DNA of 64,000 nucleotides from WRGT01 sp942493035 (lineage in GTDB: Bacteria > Spirochaetota > UBA4802 > UBA5550). This document shows positions 26,849 through 36,106 of the stretch, piece after piece. The notes below the pieces were generated by a model. That model was not told the DNA's origin and ran no database searches. It saw only the letters and a list, made by a program, of their open reading frames with translations. The position numbers were made by a program, and so were the translations under genes. How positions within the stretch are numbered: position 1 is the stretch's first letter; each line of letters starts with the position of its first letter. The stretch covers positions 2,542,001 to 2,606,000 of the forward strand of contig OW818666.1 in the NCBI GenBank assembly GCA_942493035.1, written 5' to 3'.

Positions 26849-28561
26849 TTATCGGCTCATTACGACTTTTTTGAAAGTATCAAGGATTGTTTTTCCGCTT
26901 GATGCGCTTTCAGCTTTAATGTGAACATAATATAATCCGACACCAAGTTTACGTCCGGATTTATTATTTCCCACCCATCCATTCTCTTTAATATTAACAC
27001 CGCCCCTTCTGAAAGCCTTGTCAAGAAGTACATTTAAAGGACGCCCTTTTATATCATAAATTTTTATAGAAACATAGGCATCTTCTGTAAGATAATACGA
27101 CGGATATGCTTTGGGATTTTTATCGGTTATCACATTATTAAGAATCCGCACCGGCCAGGGTTTGAATTTTGCAGGTGTTCCGATTGCATAGGTCCATTCC
27201 GAATTATTGGCATCATCTCCGGAATCCTTATCAACAAAGGTCGATATTCCCCTGTTCTTTAATTCTACAATAAATCGTACACTGTTTCCATTTGCGATAA
27301 TAACATTTTTTCCCTCAGAGGGGATAGTGGGGAGATACGCCGACCATATATTCGGTCCTATTCTGACCGCCGCGACTGAATCGAGATTTGCACCCATGGC
27401 TGTATTTATTGTTGATAATGGTGTTACCATATTCTCGGCATCGGCGGCCGGAGCAAGTGTCTGCGCAAACCATATAATACATTCATCGGGCTGGGTTACA
27501 GATGATACGGTATAAATATCGACCCTGGTATTAGCCTCTCGAAGAGTTCTGAGAGCCGGATTCGTCAGATCGGTAAAATCAGTATGAGTTGTAATTCCAT
27601 CGGTTATTAAAGCTTCAATCTGCAGAGGGAGAGTTCTAATCTCCCGTAAACCCGCGGCCGGGCCTGCATCCGTTTCACTTATTTCATTCCCGAATACATC
27701 TACTGCGGTTATGTAATATTCATAACCGGTAAAAAGCTTCAGATTCGGGATTGTTGTATATTTCCAGCCATTTGCATCAAAATGCCTGGTGGTATCACTG
27801 ACTGGAGTTACAGCTGGATTATTGCTCAATCCTCCGAGAGTTGAATCATGGGAACTGTTCCATTGCTTGAATGAAGATGTATTCTCTTCTCGATAGTATA
27901 TGCGGTATTCGTAAAAATCCTGATCTACTCCGGTAGATACGGTGCTGTACGGCGTCCAGTATAGAGTTACCGATGTTGATGATATTACAACCTGATTTAC
28001 AGATACCGCAGGAGTGCCGGCAGCATAGGGGGGATCATTTCTATCCCAGTTTATTGCCCCGGATACTGCAGATGATAAAGCCCCTGCGTAATCTCCGGTT
28101 GCGGCAGTTACTGTATATGTCCATGCTTCGGTTGTTCCGGCTGTAATCCAGCCGCTATTGAATCCGGAACCTGCGTCAAATGGCAGAGCTGTAACTGCAG
28201 TATATGACCCGGAGGGCATTGTAACATTAAATGTTCCTGTATTTGCGCCGTCAGTGTATGAAACAGTAAACTGAACATCGCCATACATGGGGGCACCCCA
28301 GCTCCCGTTATTCATATCAGCTGTAATTTCAACAAGTGTACCGGGGTAACCATATCCTCTGTAATATGTGGCTAAATTGTCAGTTCCGCTGCTGGTCGGT
28401 CCGCGTCCTATACCATTGATAAACCTGAGATTTGTTACTCTTACCGGATAGAACGGGGCAGATATAAGATTATCCCCTACCGCTGAGAGCAATAAAAGTA
28501 TTACGAATACTCTTATTCCCCGTCTTATCTGCTTCCGGTGTATTTGACTATATTTTATCAT
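26849..28561 (-). CDS. Secreted protein with fibronectin-III-like region and FlgD-type C-terminal domain
   Basis: The 570-residue protein starts with a long signal (VFVILLLLSAVGDNLISAP). A middle region SSTSVTLYWTPYSTVSTGVD then YEYRIYYREEN resembles a fibronectin type III fold. The C-terminus (AYVSIKIYDIKGRPLNVLLD, then GVNIKENGWVGNNKSGRKLG and VGLYYVHIKA) is the FlgD-Ig/T9SS-like beta-sandwich commonly found at the end of exported proteins. It precedes the giant lipoprotein gene on the same strand by about 95 bases, so the two may be co-expressed surface proteins. No catalytic motif is seen. Confidence 0.78.
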   Translation of the reverse strand: MIKYSQIHRKQIRRGIRVFVILLLLSAVGDNLISAPFYPVRVTNLRFINGIGRGPTSSGTDNLATYYRGYGYPGTLVEITADMNNGSWGAPMYGDVQFTVSYTDGANTGTFNVTMPSGSYTAVTALPFDAGSGFNSGWITAGTTEAWTYTVTAATGDYAGALSSAVSGAINWDRNDPPYAAGTPAVSVNQVVISSTSVTLYWTPYSTVSTGVDQDFYEYRIYYREENTSSFKQWNSSHDSTLGGLSNNPAVTPVSDTTRHFDANGWKYTTIPNLKLFTGYEYYITAVDVFGNEISETDAGPAAGLREIRTLPLQIEALITDGITTHTDFTDLTNPALRTLREANTRVDIYTVSSVTQPDECIIWFAQTLAPAADAENMVTPLSTINTAMGANLDSVAAVRIGPNIWSAYLPTIPSEGKNVIIANGNSVRFIVELKNRGISTFVDKDSGDDANNSEWTYAIGTPAKFKPWPVRILNNVITDKNPKAYPSYYLTEDAYVSIKIYDIKGRPLNVLLDKAFRRGGVNIKENGWVGNNKSGRKLGVGLYYVHIKAESASSGKTILDTFKKVVMSR

Positions 28562-29011
28562 TTATTTTATTTTCCACAGTCATTCATACTCTTTTTTAAT
28601 GTATGAATGTATTATCAATTATCTGACTACAGAGTGGGAAAAATGCAATTTTTTTTTTAAATTTTCAACATTTTATTATACGGCAGCAGTATTTTTTCAG
28701 AGATGAATATGCATTGTATACCGGGGAGAAACCGTTGTTTTTTAAATAATTTATCAGCCTTAAACTTGAAATCCCCCCGTTTTGCTTCGCTCAACATCCC
28801 CCTTTAATAAAGAGGGTGGCCATCGGCCGGGAGATTTGTTGGTATTATATAGAAAACTATTTGATGAAAGATCATCCGATCGAAGCATTAGAACATAGTC
28901 ATTGTGAACCCTTCGGTTCCGCTCAGGGAACGTTATAATCGCCGGCTGAGCGGAGCCGAAGCCTGAAGAATTGTCTATTCCATTTCCGTAAAATTCTATG
29001 AAACAATTCAA
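28562..29011. other. Non-coding stretch containing degenerate repeats
   Basis: No convincing gene lies here. At 28769-28830, gaaatccccccgttttgctt, then cgctcaacatccccctttaa and gagggtggccatcggcc match the C-rich interspersed repeats elsewhere in the window. At 28900-28972, gaacccttcggttccgctca pairs loosely with tgagcggagccgaagcctga around a central loop, giving a large imperfect hairpin. An 83-codon open frame over these repeats is judged spurious. Confidence 0.55.
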
Positions 29012-30088
29012 TCACTCGGGGATAAGAATCTCACCCTTAACCGGAGTATTCTTCCGCTGCTTTTTCACCTCGGACTGCTCGGCAGAAGTGACTTTCCCAG
29101 CCTCCCTTTTTAGAAGTTTCGTAAATGCCCTGTAATAATCGTAATCAAGCTCTCCATTATCCAGCGCCTCCAGAATTGCGCAGTCGGGCTCATTTACGTG
29201 GCGGCAGTCATTAAATCTGCACTGAGATGCTATTTCAATTATATCACTGAAATCCTCACTCTCGTCAGCGTCATTATTTCCATTGAGAAATCCGGTATCT
29301 CCGGGAAGCGGAATCCCCAGAAGTATGGCCGATGATGGAAGAACATGCAGAATCCCATTATCCGGATTAGTGCTATGAGATCTGTTATCTAAAACTTCAC
29401 CATCTGTAAGATAACTTATTATTGAAGAGACATCATCTATATTAACACCGGTAACGGCATATGTTTTACGCGGGGCCAAAGCGCCATTCAGTTTTGACAA
29501 TCCTGCTTTATCTATTGAATCGATAAATATTACTGGGGCATCTCCGGCTGTCTCTTTGAAAATCTCTTTCACATTTTGTCCATGGGAATTCCCGTAGCAT
29601 AAAAACAGAGGTTCGGCACCCCATTCACGACTCACCTCTGTTAAAGTTTCCACTATCAAGGAATCGAGTTCATCACCGGCAGGAATTGCAGCAAGAATAT
29701 AATCTACATTGGCCGCGGCAGGAATCTGTTCCTCGGGATTTTCATCATCAGGCAGAGTAAGGAACGACCGTCTCGGGAGCAGATCATAAATTGAGTAGCC
29801 GGAATCGCTTTCATCCGAAATGATCAGAACCCAGTCACCGGGAACCGGAAGTTCGCTGTCGGAAGATGTTGAATAAAAAAGACGGTCAGATATCCTGGCG
29901 TCAATTAATCCGTCCTCGCATATAATCCTGTAAACATCGGAGCTGCCTACAACTCTTCCGGCTTTTAAATGCATATTTAAAGATTTATACTGATCATCCA
30001 ACCATGAATCCCAGCCGTAATCTTCAAGAATCATCTGAATATCTCCTATAAAATTATCAGTTTGTGACATTTGAATACATTGAGTCAA
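29012..30088 (-). CDS. RsgA-like ribosome-assembly protein with degenerate GTPase motifs
   Basis: RsgA is the circularly permuted GTPase that checks 30S subunits. This 358-residue protein has the RsgA order: an OB-fold N-terminus (GRVVGSSDVYRIICEDG, VPGDWVLI), central domain (AAANVDYILAAIPAGDE), and a C-terminal zinc finger with ideal spacing C290-x4-C295-x-H297-x5-C303. The G motifs, however, are lost: the NKxD site reads FLCYGNSHG, the P-loop site reads VTGVNIDDVSS (no GKS/T), and DTPG reads GIPLPG. The frame is intact, so it looks like a pseudo-GTPase paralogue rather than a pseudogene. A true RsgA is expected elsewhere in the genome. Confidence 0.8.
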   Translation of the reverse strand: MTQCIQMSQTDNFIGDIQMILEDYGWDSWLDDQYKSLNMHLKAGRVVGSSDVYRIICEDGLIDARISDRLFYSTSSDSELPVPGDWVLIISDESDSGYSIYDLLPRRSFLTLPDDENPEEQIPAAANVDYILAAIPAGDELDSLIVETLTEVSREWGAEPLFLCYGNSHGQNVKEIFKETAGDAPVIFIDSIDKAGLSKLNGALAPRKTYAVTGVNIDDVSSIISYLTDGEVLDNRSHSTNPDNGILHVLPSSAILLGIPLPGDTGFLNGNNDADESEDFSDIIEIASQCRFNDCRHVNEPDCAILEALDNGELDYDYYRAFTKLLKREAGKVTSAEQSEVKKQRKNTPVKGEILIPE

Positions 30089-30122
30089 ACCCCGTTCTGG
30101 AGACTTAGAGGGCCTGATGTAT

Positions 30123-30806
30123 TCAGTTCATTCGGCTTATTTTAATCTTCTCCAGAATTTCAGGGATTTCACTGAAATTATTTATTATATATTTTTCGCC
30201 TTCAATCTCATCAGCACCTGCATGACCGAAAGCACAACCGATAAATGGAATTCCATTTTCTCTTGCGGCTGCAAGGTCGGTATATCTGTCTCCAATCATT
30301 ACCAGTTCCCTGTCGGGATTTAGTCTGATATAACTGCCGATAATGTCTGTTTTATTTTTAACTGCGCCTTCCGGATAAATAAATGGTTCGGAAAAAAACT
30401 TTTTGAGATCGTACGTCTCCAGGATTGCCTCTACATAAGCTCTGGCGCCGTTTGATGCTACAAGCATTTTGTAATTCATTGAATTTAATGCTCTTATTGT
30501 TTCATCAACTCCCTCGATAAGACTCCCCTTCTTCTCTTTTATCATCTTTACCAGATTTACAGTACAGAGAACTGCAAGTTCATTTCTTTTATGAATTTCA
30601 AGTGACGGGAAAAGCATCATAAAAATCTCGCCTAGAGGATAACCGAGTGTAACGGTAATCTCCTCCCTTGTGGGTATATGGATTGATCTATCCTCCCCTG
30701 ACTCAATAAAACTTTCAATACCAAGCCTGAACGACTCCTCTAAAATATCTCCTGCATCATAAATTGTGCCGTCGATATCAAAGGCCAGAAAAATTCCCTT
30801 ATTCAT
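30123..30806 (-). CDS. HAD-family hydrolase (phosphoglycolate-phosphatase-like)
   Basis: The 227-residue haloacid-dehalogenase-fold phosphatase has nucleophile motif I FDIDGTIYD, motif II MLVASNGA and motif IV MIGDRYTDLAAARENGIPFIG. A helical cap lies between motifs I and II, as in the PGP/PhoN-like subfamily. Substrate is unknown. It lies 34 bases upstream of the RsgA-like gene on the same strand and may be co-transcribed with it. Confidence 0.88.
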   Translation of the reverse strand: MNKGIFLAFDIDGTIYDAGDILEESFRLGIESFIESGEDRSIHIPTREEITVTLGYPLGEIFMMLFPSLEIHKRNELAVLCTVNLVKMIKEKKGSLIEGVDETIRALNSMNYKMLVASNGARAYVEAILETYDLKKFFSEPFIYPEGAVKNKTDIIGSYIRLNPDRELVMIGDRYTDLAAARENGIPFIGCAFGHAGADEIEGEKYIINNFSEIPEILEKIKISRMN

Positions 30807-30870
30807 TTAGTTCCTTGTGATCCATTCATTCTTATAATATATTCAGTATTATTCTTTAACATTTTGAATT

Positions 30871-30917
30871 AAGAATATATACCCCCGCCGCCTTCGGCGG
30901 CGGGGGTATATATTCTT
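30871..30917. repeat. Hairpin P4 (22-bp perfect arms)
   Basis: Bases 30871-30892 and 30896-30917 are exact reverse complements around ttc. The core is CCCCCGCCGCC/GGCGGCGGGGG with outer arms aagaatatata/tatatattctt. It lies between the divergent HAD and hisC genes. Confidence 0.85.
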
Positions 30918-31610
30918 CGCATTTTACGCTATCGCATTTAACAAATGAAATAGTACATACTCTGTCATTTCGAAGAAGCGATAGTGACTGAGAAATCTAA
31001 AATTTCTCACATACGTTCGAAATGACAAGACCTAATTCAATCGTAAACGCTATAAAACATATATTCAGTAATAATTACTATAATATAAATAGCATAAAAG
31101 TGAATAAAAATCAATCCGGTGTTAATGTGTCAAACAAAAATTTAACATAAATATTCATAAACTAATGGCAGCAAATTATTTTTGGGGGTGCGTATGCGGA
31201 GCGCTGTGCCCCAAAAATAAACCGCTACCCATAAATATTTATAAAAAAGCTGTATTATTTTATTGACTCCATTTGTTCTTTATTATTTCTAAAAGAAGAT
31301 ACAGTAATAATTCTTAAACTTTTTGTTACTACTCAACTATAAAAAACTATGTAGAAAACAAGACAAATATATACGTCCCCCCGCCTTCGGCGGGGAGACG
31401 TATATATCATTAAGTTAAGAGATTTGGAAATGCCAGAACTTTACACATGGCCCCCTAAATCCCCCGGAGTGGGACTTAAAAGACATTATTTTGAAAAAAT
31501 TATGTCAAAGATGAATGAATTTCGCGATATTTTTCGAAGTCCCCCTCCGGGGGATTTAGGGGGCGGGACATTTGGCGCTGCTGACAGATAAAATAATTAC
31601 CGGAGATATG
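30918..31610. repeat. Repeat-dense divergent intergenic region upstream of hisC
   Basis: No gene is seen. In order: an imperfect hairpin at about 30964-31028 (tgtcatttcgaa ... ttcgaaatgaca); a hairpin at about 31180-31219 (tttttggggg ... ccccaaaaa) around a gcgtatgcggagcgctgtg loop; hairpin P5 at 31367-31407 (atatatacgtccccccgcc/ggcggggagacgtatatat, one mismatch, ttc loop); and a widely spaced inverted repeat 31451-31477 / 31537-31563 (27 bp, one mismatch) just upstream of hisC. Confidence 0.75.
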
Positions 31611-32666
31611 ATGAAATACTGGAACAAAACACTTAAGAGCATGAATGAATATATCCCGGGAGAACAGCCTGCCGACAACGAAGATTATATAAAGCTTAAC
31701 ACCAATGAGAATCCTTTCCCCCCTTTTGAGAGTGTAATAAAAGCAATAGCCGGGCATTTGAATGGAGGATTGAAGAAATATCCAGATTCAAAAGCTGTTA
31801 AACTGCGCGAAATTTTTGCAGAACAGAATGGAATAAAACCTGAAAATGTTTTCGTTGGAAACGGATCTGATGAGATATTCACTCTTATCTTTCGCGGATT
31901 CATTGAAAGCAATGGGACCGCGGCGTTCCCCTACCCTTCATACTCTCTATATGATACACTGGCTCAGTCGGCAGGAATAAAATATGACAAAATAAATCCC
32001 GGCCCTGACCTTAAACTTGATCTTGATAAGTTTCTTATAAAAGGATACAATCTGGTAATTATTGCGAATCCGAATAATCCCACAGGAACGTTCACACCGG
32101 TTGAAAAGATAAAAGAATTTCTTAAAATATTCAAGGGTCTTCTTGTAGTAGATGAGGCTTACATCGATTTTTACGGCGGATCAGCTATCGATCTGATAAA
32201 AGAATTCGATAATATAATTATAACACGGTCGTTTTCAAAATCCTATTCTCTTGCAGGTTTAAGAGTTGGTCTTGCTATTGCCGGCGAAGAGATTATAAAA
32301 GGTCTATTTAAACTGAAAGATTCATATAATGTCGATACGCTTGCTCTTGCAGGTGCTTCAGCAGCTCTTCTTGATAGTAAAAGTTTCAACTACAATCTGG
32401 GAATGCTCAGAAGCAATAAAGAATATCTCGAAGAGAGATTAAGCGGAATCGGATTTGAGATTGTCCCATCTAAAGCAAATTTTATTTTTACCAGACACCC
32501 GGATATTTCACCGGCTGATCTTTATATAAAACTTAAAGAGCAGAATATTCTTGTAAGACATTTCGAGGGCCCTATACAGTCCGACTATGTTCGAATCAGT
32601 ATAGGGACAATGATGGATATTAAAAAAGTATGCACAGCTATTGAATCTATATTGGGAGAAGTATAA
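31611..32666 (+). CDS. hisC: Histidinol-phosphate aminotransferase
   Basis: This PLP enzyme (class II aminotransferase fold) converts imidazole-acetol phosphate to histidinol phosphate. The 351-residue protein has LNTNENPFPP, VGNGSDEIFTLIFR, IIANPNNPTGTF, LVVDEAYIDFYG and the PLP-lysine motif SFSKSYSLAGLRVG. GGAG at 31602-31605 fits the ATG at 31611 best. A neighbouring ATG at 31608 or an upstream TTG at 31572 is less likely. No other his gene is adjacent, so it could also act on aromatic amino acids. The 3' end overlaps the convergent lipoprotein gene by 20 bases. Confidence 0.93.
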   Translation: MKYWNKTLKSMNEYIPGEQPADNEDYIKLNTNENPFPPFESVIKAIAGHLNGGLKKYPDSKAVKLREIFAEQNGIKPENVFVGNGSDEIFTLIFRGFIESNGTAAFPYPSYSLYDTLAQSAGIKYDKINPGPDLKLDLDKFLIKGYNLVIIANPNNPTGTFTPVEKIKEFLKIFKGLLVVDEAYIDFYGGSAIDLIKEFDNIIITRSFSKSYSLAGLRVGLAIAGEEIIKGLFKLKDSYNVDTLALAGASAALLDSKSFNYNLGMLRSNKEYLEERLSGIGFEIVPSKANFIFTRHPDISPADLYIKLKEQNILVRHFEGPIQSDYVRISIGTMMDIKKVCTAIESILGEV

Positions 32667-33321
32667 TTTTACCGGCAGTATTGGTTATTGTACTTCGCTG
32701 ATACATCTCATTAAGAGTGATCTTCGCATCATAAAAAAGCTGAAGATCATCTTTTTTTATCCATATATTCACCTGCTGTCCGTTGCCGTTTTCGAGCCAT
32801 TTAAATCCGATTACAACACCTACAACTTCCTCTTCATTAAAAATCGCTTTATGCTTGTACATTAAATCCACTATTCCGCTTACATTCTCCTTTATGAGCG
32901 AAACAGAAAATCTTCCGTAATCAAGACTGCTCTCCTTCTCGGTATTTATATCTACACCAAAAAACAGCCGGTCTGTTCTTGCCGATTTTTTATCATAATA
33001 AAATCCGATACTCTCTTTTGAAATTTCAAGATCCTGACCTTCAATTACTTCACCGGCCATTGTAAGAAGAAGTTTTTCGTATTTATTCTGGTAGTATCCG
33101 CCATTAGTTGAATAACTTTTAATGTTCACAAGCAGATCAAGGTATTTTTTTGTATTAATATTCTTAACTACATTCGTATTTCCGTTTACTGTAAACAAAG
33201 GTTTAACATCACCTTTTACAGGATCCTTAACATTCTGATCCGTGGCGCAGGCAGCCGCGTTTATCAGCATTATAAGCAGCATAACTCTGACTTTACGAAA
33301 TAAATCTTTATAATGGATCAT
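32647..33321 (-). CDS. Putative lipoprotein of unknown function
   Basis: The 224-residue protein has a signal ending in MLINAAACA, a plausible lipobox. The mature part is mixed alpha/beta with no motif I recognise (segments IGFYYDKKSARTDRLFFGVD and VVGVVIGFKWLENGNGQQVN). It lies about 110 bases downstream of the large cNMP-domain gene on the same strand. It is tail-to-tail and overlapping with hisC. I cannot assign a function. Confidence 0.65.
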   Translation of the reverse strand: MIHYKDLFRKVRVMLLIMLINAAACATDQNVKDPVKGDVKPLFTVNGNTNVVKNINTKKYLDLLVNIKSYSTNGGYYQNKYEKLLLTMAGEVIEGQDLEISKESIGFYYDKKSARTDRLFFGVDINTEKESSLDYGRFSVSLIKENVSGIVDLMYKHKAIFNEEEVVGVVIGFKWLENGNGQQVNIWIKKDDLQLFYDAKITLNEMYQRSTITNTAGKIILLPI

Positions 33322-33362
33322 AATATCTCCAGTTTTTTCATATTCTTTCTAAACATTATCTT

Positions 33363-33422
33363 AACTCAGCCTCCCCATCCGCCCTGTCGGGCACCTTCCC
33401 CATGGTGAGATGGGGAAGGCTT
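33363..33422 (-). repeat. Dispersed repeat family S, copy B
   Basis: On the minus strand, ccttccccatctcaccatgg, then ggaaggtgcccgacagggcg and gatggggaggc closely matches the copy at 10622-10682. It sits between the cNMP-domain gene and the lipoprotein gene. It forms a hairpin around ccatggggaagg/ccttccccatgg. Confidence 0.65.
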
Positions 33423-33433
33423 TTGCAAGATGG

Positions 33434-35893
33434 CTACATCTTTAAAAATTCAAAATATGTCTGGATCTCTTTTGGATATTCGCCTGATGCATCCTGGTAT
33501 TTTTTAAATCTTCTTTCATATGCGGCGTAGTCCCGGGCCTGAATATTTTTATATCTGTTTGCGTACTTGCTGAATGCCGGCATATTTTCAAGATGATCAC
33601 GTACATCTTTTTTAAAAGGGATATGTTTAAAAAACATCTCGCGGACAACTGTGTTTAGCTTCATAATACCTTCGCGCTCATACTCTATCCAGAGTAAGTA
33701 GTCATCGGCAAATCTGTCACGGTTTGTTCTGAGGCTTTTAAATCTAAGGTTAATCTTCTCTTTCATTTCGGGAGAGAGTTTTGAGTTCTTTTTAAAATTG
33801 TTTACATAATCAAAATATTCCCCTGTAACTCCGCCTTCAATAGGATCGGCCCACATTGCACCTTTCATATTTTTAGTAAGCTCCCACCTGAAACAGGCGA
33901 AAGAATGCATAAGACTCTTTTCCAGATCTCCGTTAAAAAACACCGGAATCATAAATCTGCCCATTGATCTTTTATTATTACCGGACAGTTCCTGCCAGAG
34001 CAGTGACTTTGTCCCATAAGTCGGCACAACAACCAGATAAGGTAGAATTTCCTCCTGAATGATCTCTCTTGACTGATCGAGCCTTAAAACTGTCTCTCTA
34101 TAAAATAGTGAAAAATCAATATCTATAAGTTTTTTTGCAATAGCACTAAGCCTGCTTTTTGAGACATACATATTCTTAAGGCTTCCTTTAGCAATGTCCG
34201 ATGTAAGTATAGGGAATGCGGTTACTGTCGATCCGGAACAGACAGCGGCCGTTGTTTTCAGTCTCTGCGAGATTTCATGAAGAGTCTTCTGTATATTAAG
34301 ATCATCATCACCGCCGCCGGAAGACTGGGGCTCCCTTTTTTTCTGAGTCTTGTCCTGTTCCCGGAGGAACGCATCATATGTCAGTCCCATTTCAGTAATA
34401 CTCGGTTCTTCGGTACCGGCATATATTTTTGATAAAAATTCGTATTCAAGCAGGACGGGTATCTCGGTTTCCCGTTCCCGTATGCGTGCAAGATCATTAA
34501 GTTCAACAAGATGTTCAGGAACAAGCAGCTGGTCATCAAGGAATCCGAAATTCAGCATAAGTTTAGCAGCCTTGGGAACTGACGATTCACTTTTTGATCT
34601 TACAAAAACCTGCTGATACAGATCCCAGTAGAGCTGTGCAATATGACGCCTCATCTTTCTTGCGTCAGATTCGGCACTGGCAGAGCTGCTGATTGTTTTA
34701 TAATCATTGAGAAGTTTCAGCATTCTGTTCTGAAACTCCTTCTCTATCATTGAGAACTCAAAAATCTGAAAAATTGATTTCTGCAGGCCGGTACTTATAA
34801 CATTTGGTGCGGAAACATCACTCACCGGCTCGGGAGCGGCATTTGATTCTGCTGCGGATTTATCTTCTTTTTTAATTTCAGATACATTCAGCACATTAGC
34901 AAGTTCACTGTATCCCGGGAATGAAGCGAGCCGTTTACCGGTTGCTTCGGAATACATCAGATCAAGCTTTGCGTTTATCTTCATCATATTTGTAAAAAAA
35001 TCGCCGGAGACCCGACCGGTTGAACTCCAGTCTTTCATTCCGTTCTGTTTTACAAAATACCCTGACCAGCTTTCAGTAGCACCGAAGAGTACTTTTGCTT
35101 TCTGAACGACTTTATCCATGGCATCATGTACATTGTCAAGAACCCCGTTTATCGCCCCGGCAACAGAAGAAAATATTGAAACAGCAATCTCGGGATCACT
35201 CTTTATAATACCAGCCATAATCTGCGGATCAAGCTTAAGAATTTTTTTTATAAGTTCAACATAATCGTTTCCGATTACTTCTTTAATCATTTTGTCAGTG
35301 TATGACTTCTTCAGCAGCGCACTTTTATCTTCAATTATAAAATCAGCCGCAACCATCTCGGGAAATTTGCCTTTATTAAAACTGAAAACAGAATAGAGAT
35401 CTTCACTTTTTTTATTAAAAAGTTCAGGACCGTTTCCTGTGGAAAAGTCATGATATAGAAGAAGAAGATTATCCTCCACCTGACTTAATCGGGTATATAG
35501 ACTTATAGTTTTTTTCAACTGTGTCTGAGCGAGCATATAATTGTTAAAAATCTGCCGGAGCATATTTATCGAACCATTAATATCCCGCAGCGCAACCCCT
35601 TTAAATCCCCCCTGAGACAGAGGATATTCAATTATTTCTGAATCTGTTATTGCTCTTGCAGATTTACCATATTCTGAAATAAGAAGACCCGAAAAACCGA
35701 TGAGCATCGCTTTCCCTTTAATACTGCAGACCCGCACTGACTTATCAATAACGATATCACTGTCGAGCCCCATAAACTCTTCAGGTGCAGATAATATCTC
35801 AATCTCACCCTCCTGAAGCATATACAGTTTTACAGGATTTTCACCTTGAAGGAAAAGGACTTCACCTTTTTTTAAAGTTCTGTTATCAGGCAT
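33434..35893 (-). CDS. Large protein with N-terminal cyclic-nucleotide-binding domain
   Basis: The 819-residue protein has a Crp/cNMP-type beta-roll at about residues 6-118 (RTLKKGEVLFLQGENPVKLY, LQEGEIEIL, SEYGKSARAITDSEIIEYPL). A helical region follows that I cannot place in a family. No helix-turn-helix, kinase or transmembrane segment is evident, so it is not a Crp-type transcription factor. The usual R in the cNMP phosphate-binding cassette is not clear, so ligand binding is uncertain. A Gly/Asp-rich linker (SSGGGDDDLN) lies near residue 535. I take ATG 35893 (TGGAG upstream) rather than the GTG at 35932. Long multidomain proteins of this type are reported in spirochaetes, but the function is unknown. 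Confidence 0.72.
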   Translation of the reverse strand: MPDNRTLKKGEVLFLQGENPVKLYMLQEGEIEILSAPEEFMGLDSDIVIDKSVRVCSIKGKAMLIGFSGLLISEYGKSARAITDSEIIEYPLSQGGFKGVALRDINGSINMLRQIFNNYMLAQTQLKKTISLYTRLSQVEDNLLLLYHDFSTGNGPELFNKKSEDLYSVFSFNKGKFPEMVAADFIIEDKSALLKKSYTDKMIKEVIGNDYVELIKKILKLDPQIMAGIIKSDPEIAVSIFSSVAGAINGVLDNVHDAMDKVVQKAKVLFGATESWSGYFVKQNGMKDWSSTGRVSGDFFTNMMKINAKLDLMYSEATGKRLASFPGYSELANVLNVSEIKKEDKSAAESNAAPEPVSDVSAPNVISTGLQKSIFQIFEFSMIEKEFQNRMLKLLNDYKTISSSASAESDARKMRRHIAQLYWDLYQQVFVRSKSESSVPKAAKLMLNFGFLDDQLLVPEHLVELNDLARIRERETEIPVLLEYEFLSKIYAGTEEPSITEMGLTYDAFLREQDKTQKKREPQSSGGGDDDLNIQKTLHEISQRLKTTAAVCSGSTVTAFPILTSDIAKGSLKNMYVSKSRLSAIAKKLIDIDFSLFYRETVLRLDQSREIIQEEILPYLVVVPTYGTKSLLWQELSGNNKRSMGRFMIPVFFNGDLEKSLMHSFACFRWELTKNMKGAMWADPIEGGVTGEYFDYVNNFKKNSKLSPEMKEKINLRFKSLRTNRDRFADDYLLWIEYEREGIMKLNTVVREMFFKHIPFKKDVRDHLENMPAFSKYANRYKNIQARDYAAYERRFKKYQDASGEYPKEIQTYFEFLKM

Positions 35894-36036
35894 TCTGTTC
35901 TCCAGGAATAATGTGTCCCCGCCGGGACCCACGCGACTGCATAAATATAAAATATCACATTATTATATAATCGGTAAGAAAATTTTTACAATAAAAAAAT
36001 AAATTTTTTCTAATAAGAAAAAATAAAAAAGTTCTA

Positions 36037-36066
36037 TTATCCCCGCTACCGAAGGCGTCGAGGATA
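36037..36066. repeat. Decayed CCCCGC hairpin P6
   Basis: tatccccgctacc and ggcgtcgaggata flank gaa with two mismatches. It is a degraded member of the GAA-loop family, located between the HNH gene's 3' end and the start of the cNMP-domain gene. Confidence 0.6.
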
Positions 36067-36106
36067 TATAATTATTCATTTTAACTCAAAAAAAGATATT
36101 CAGGAA

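Noticed and set aside
28760..29011. 83-codon open frame in the intergenic repeats
   Set aside because: Its sequence consists of interspersed palindromic repeats and has no coding signature.
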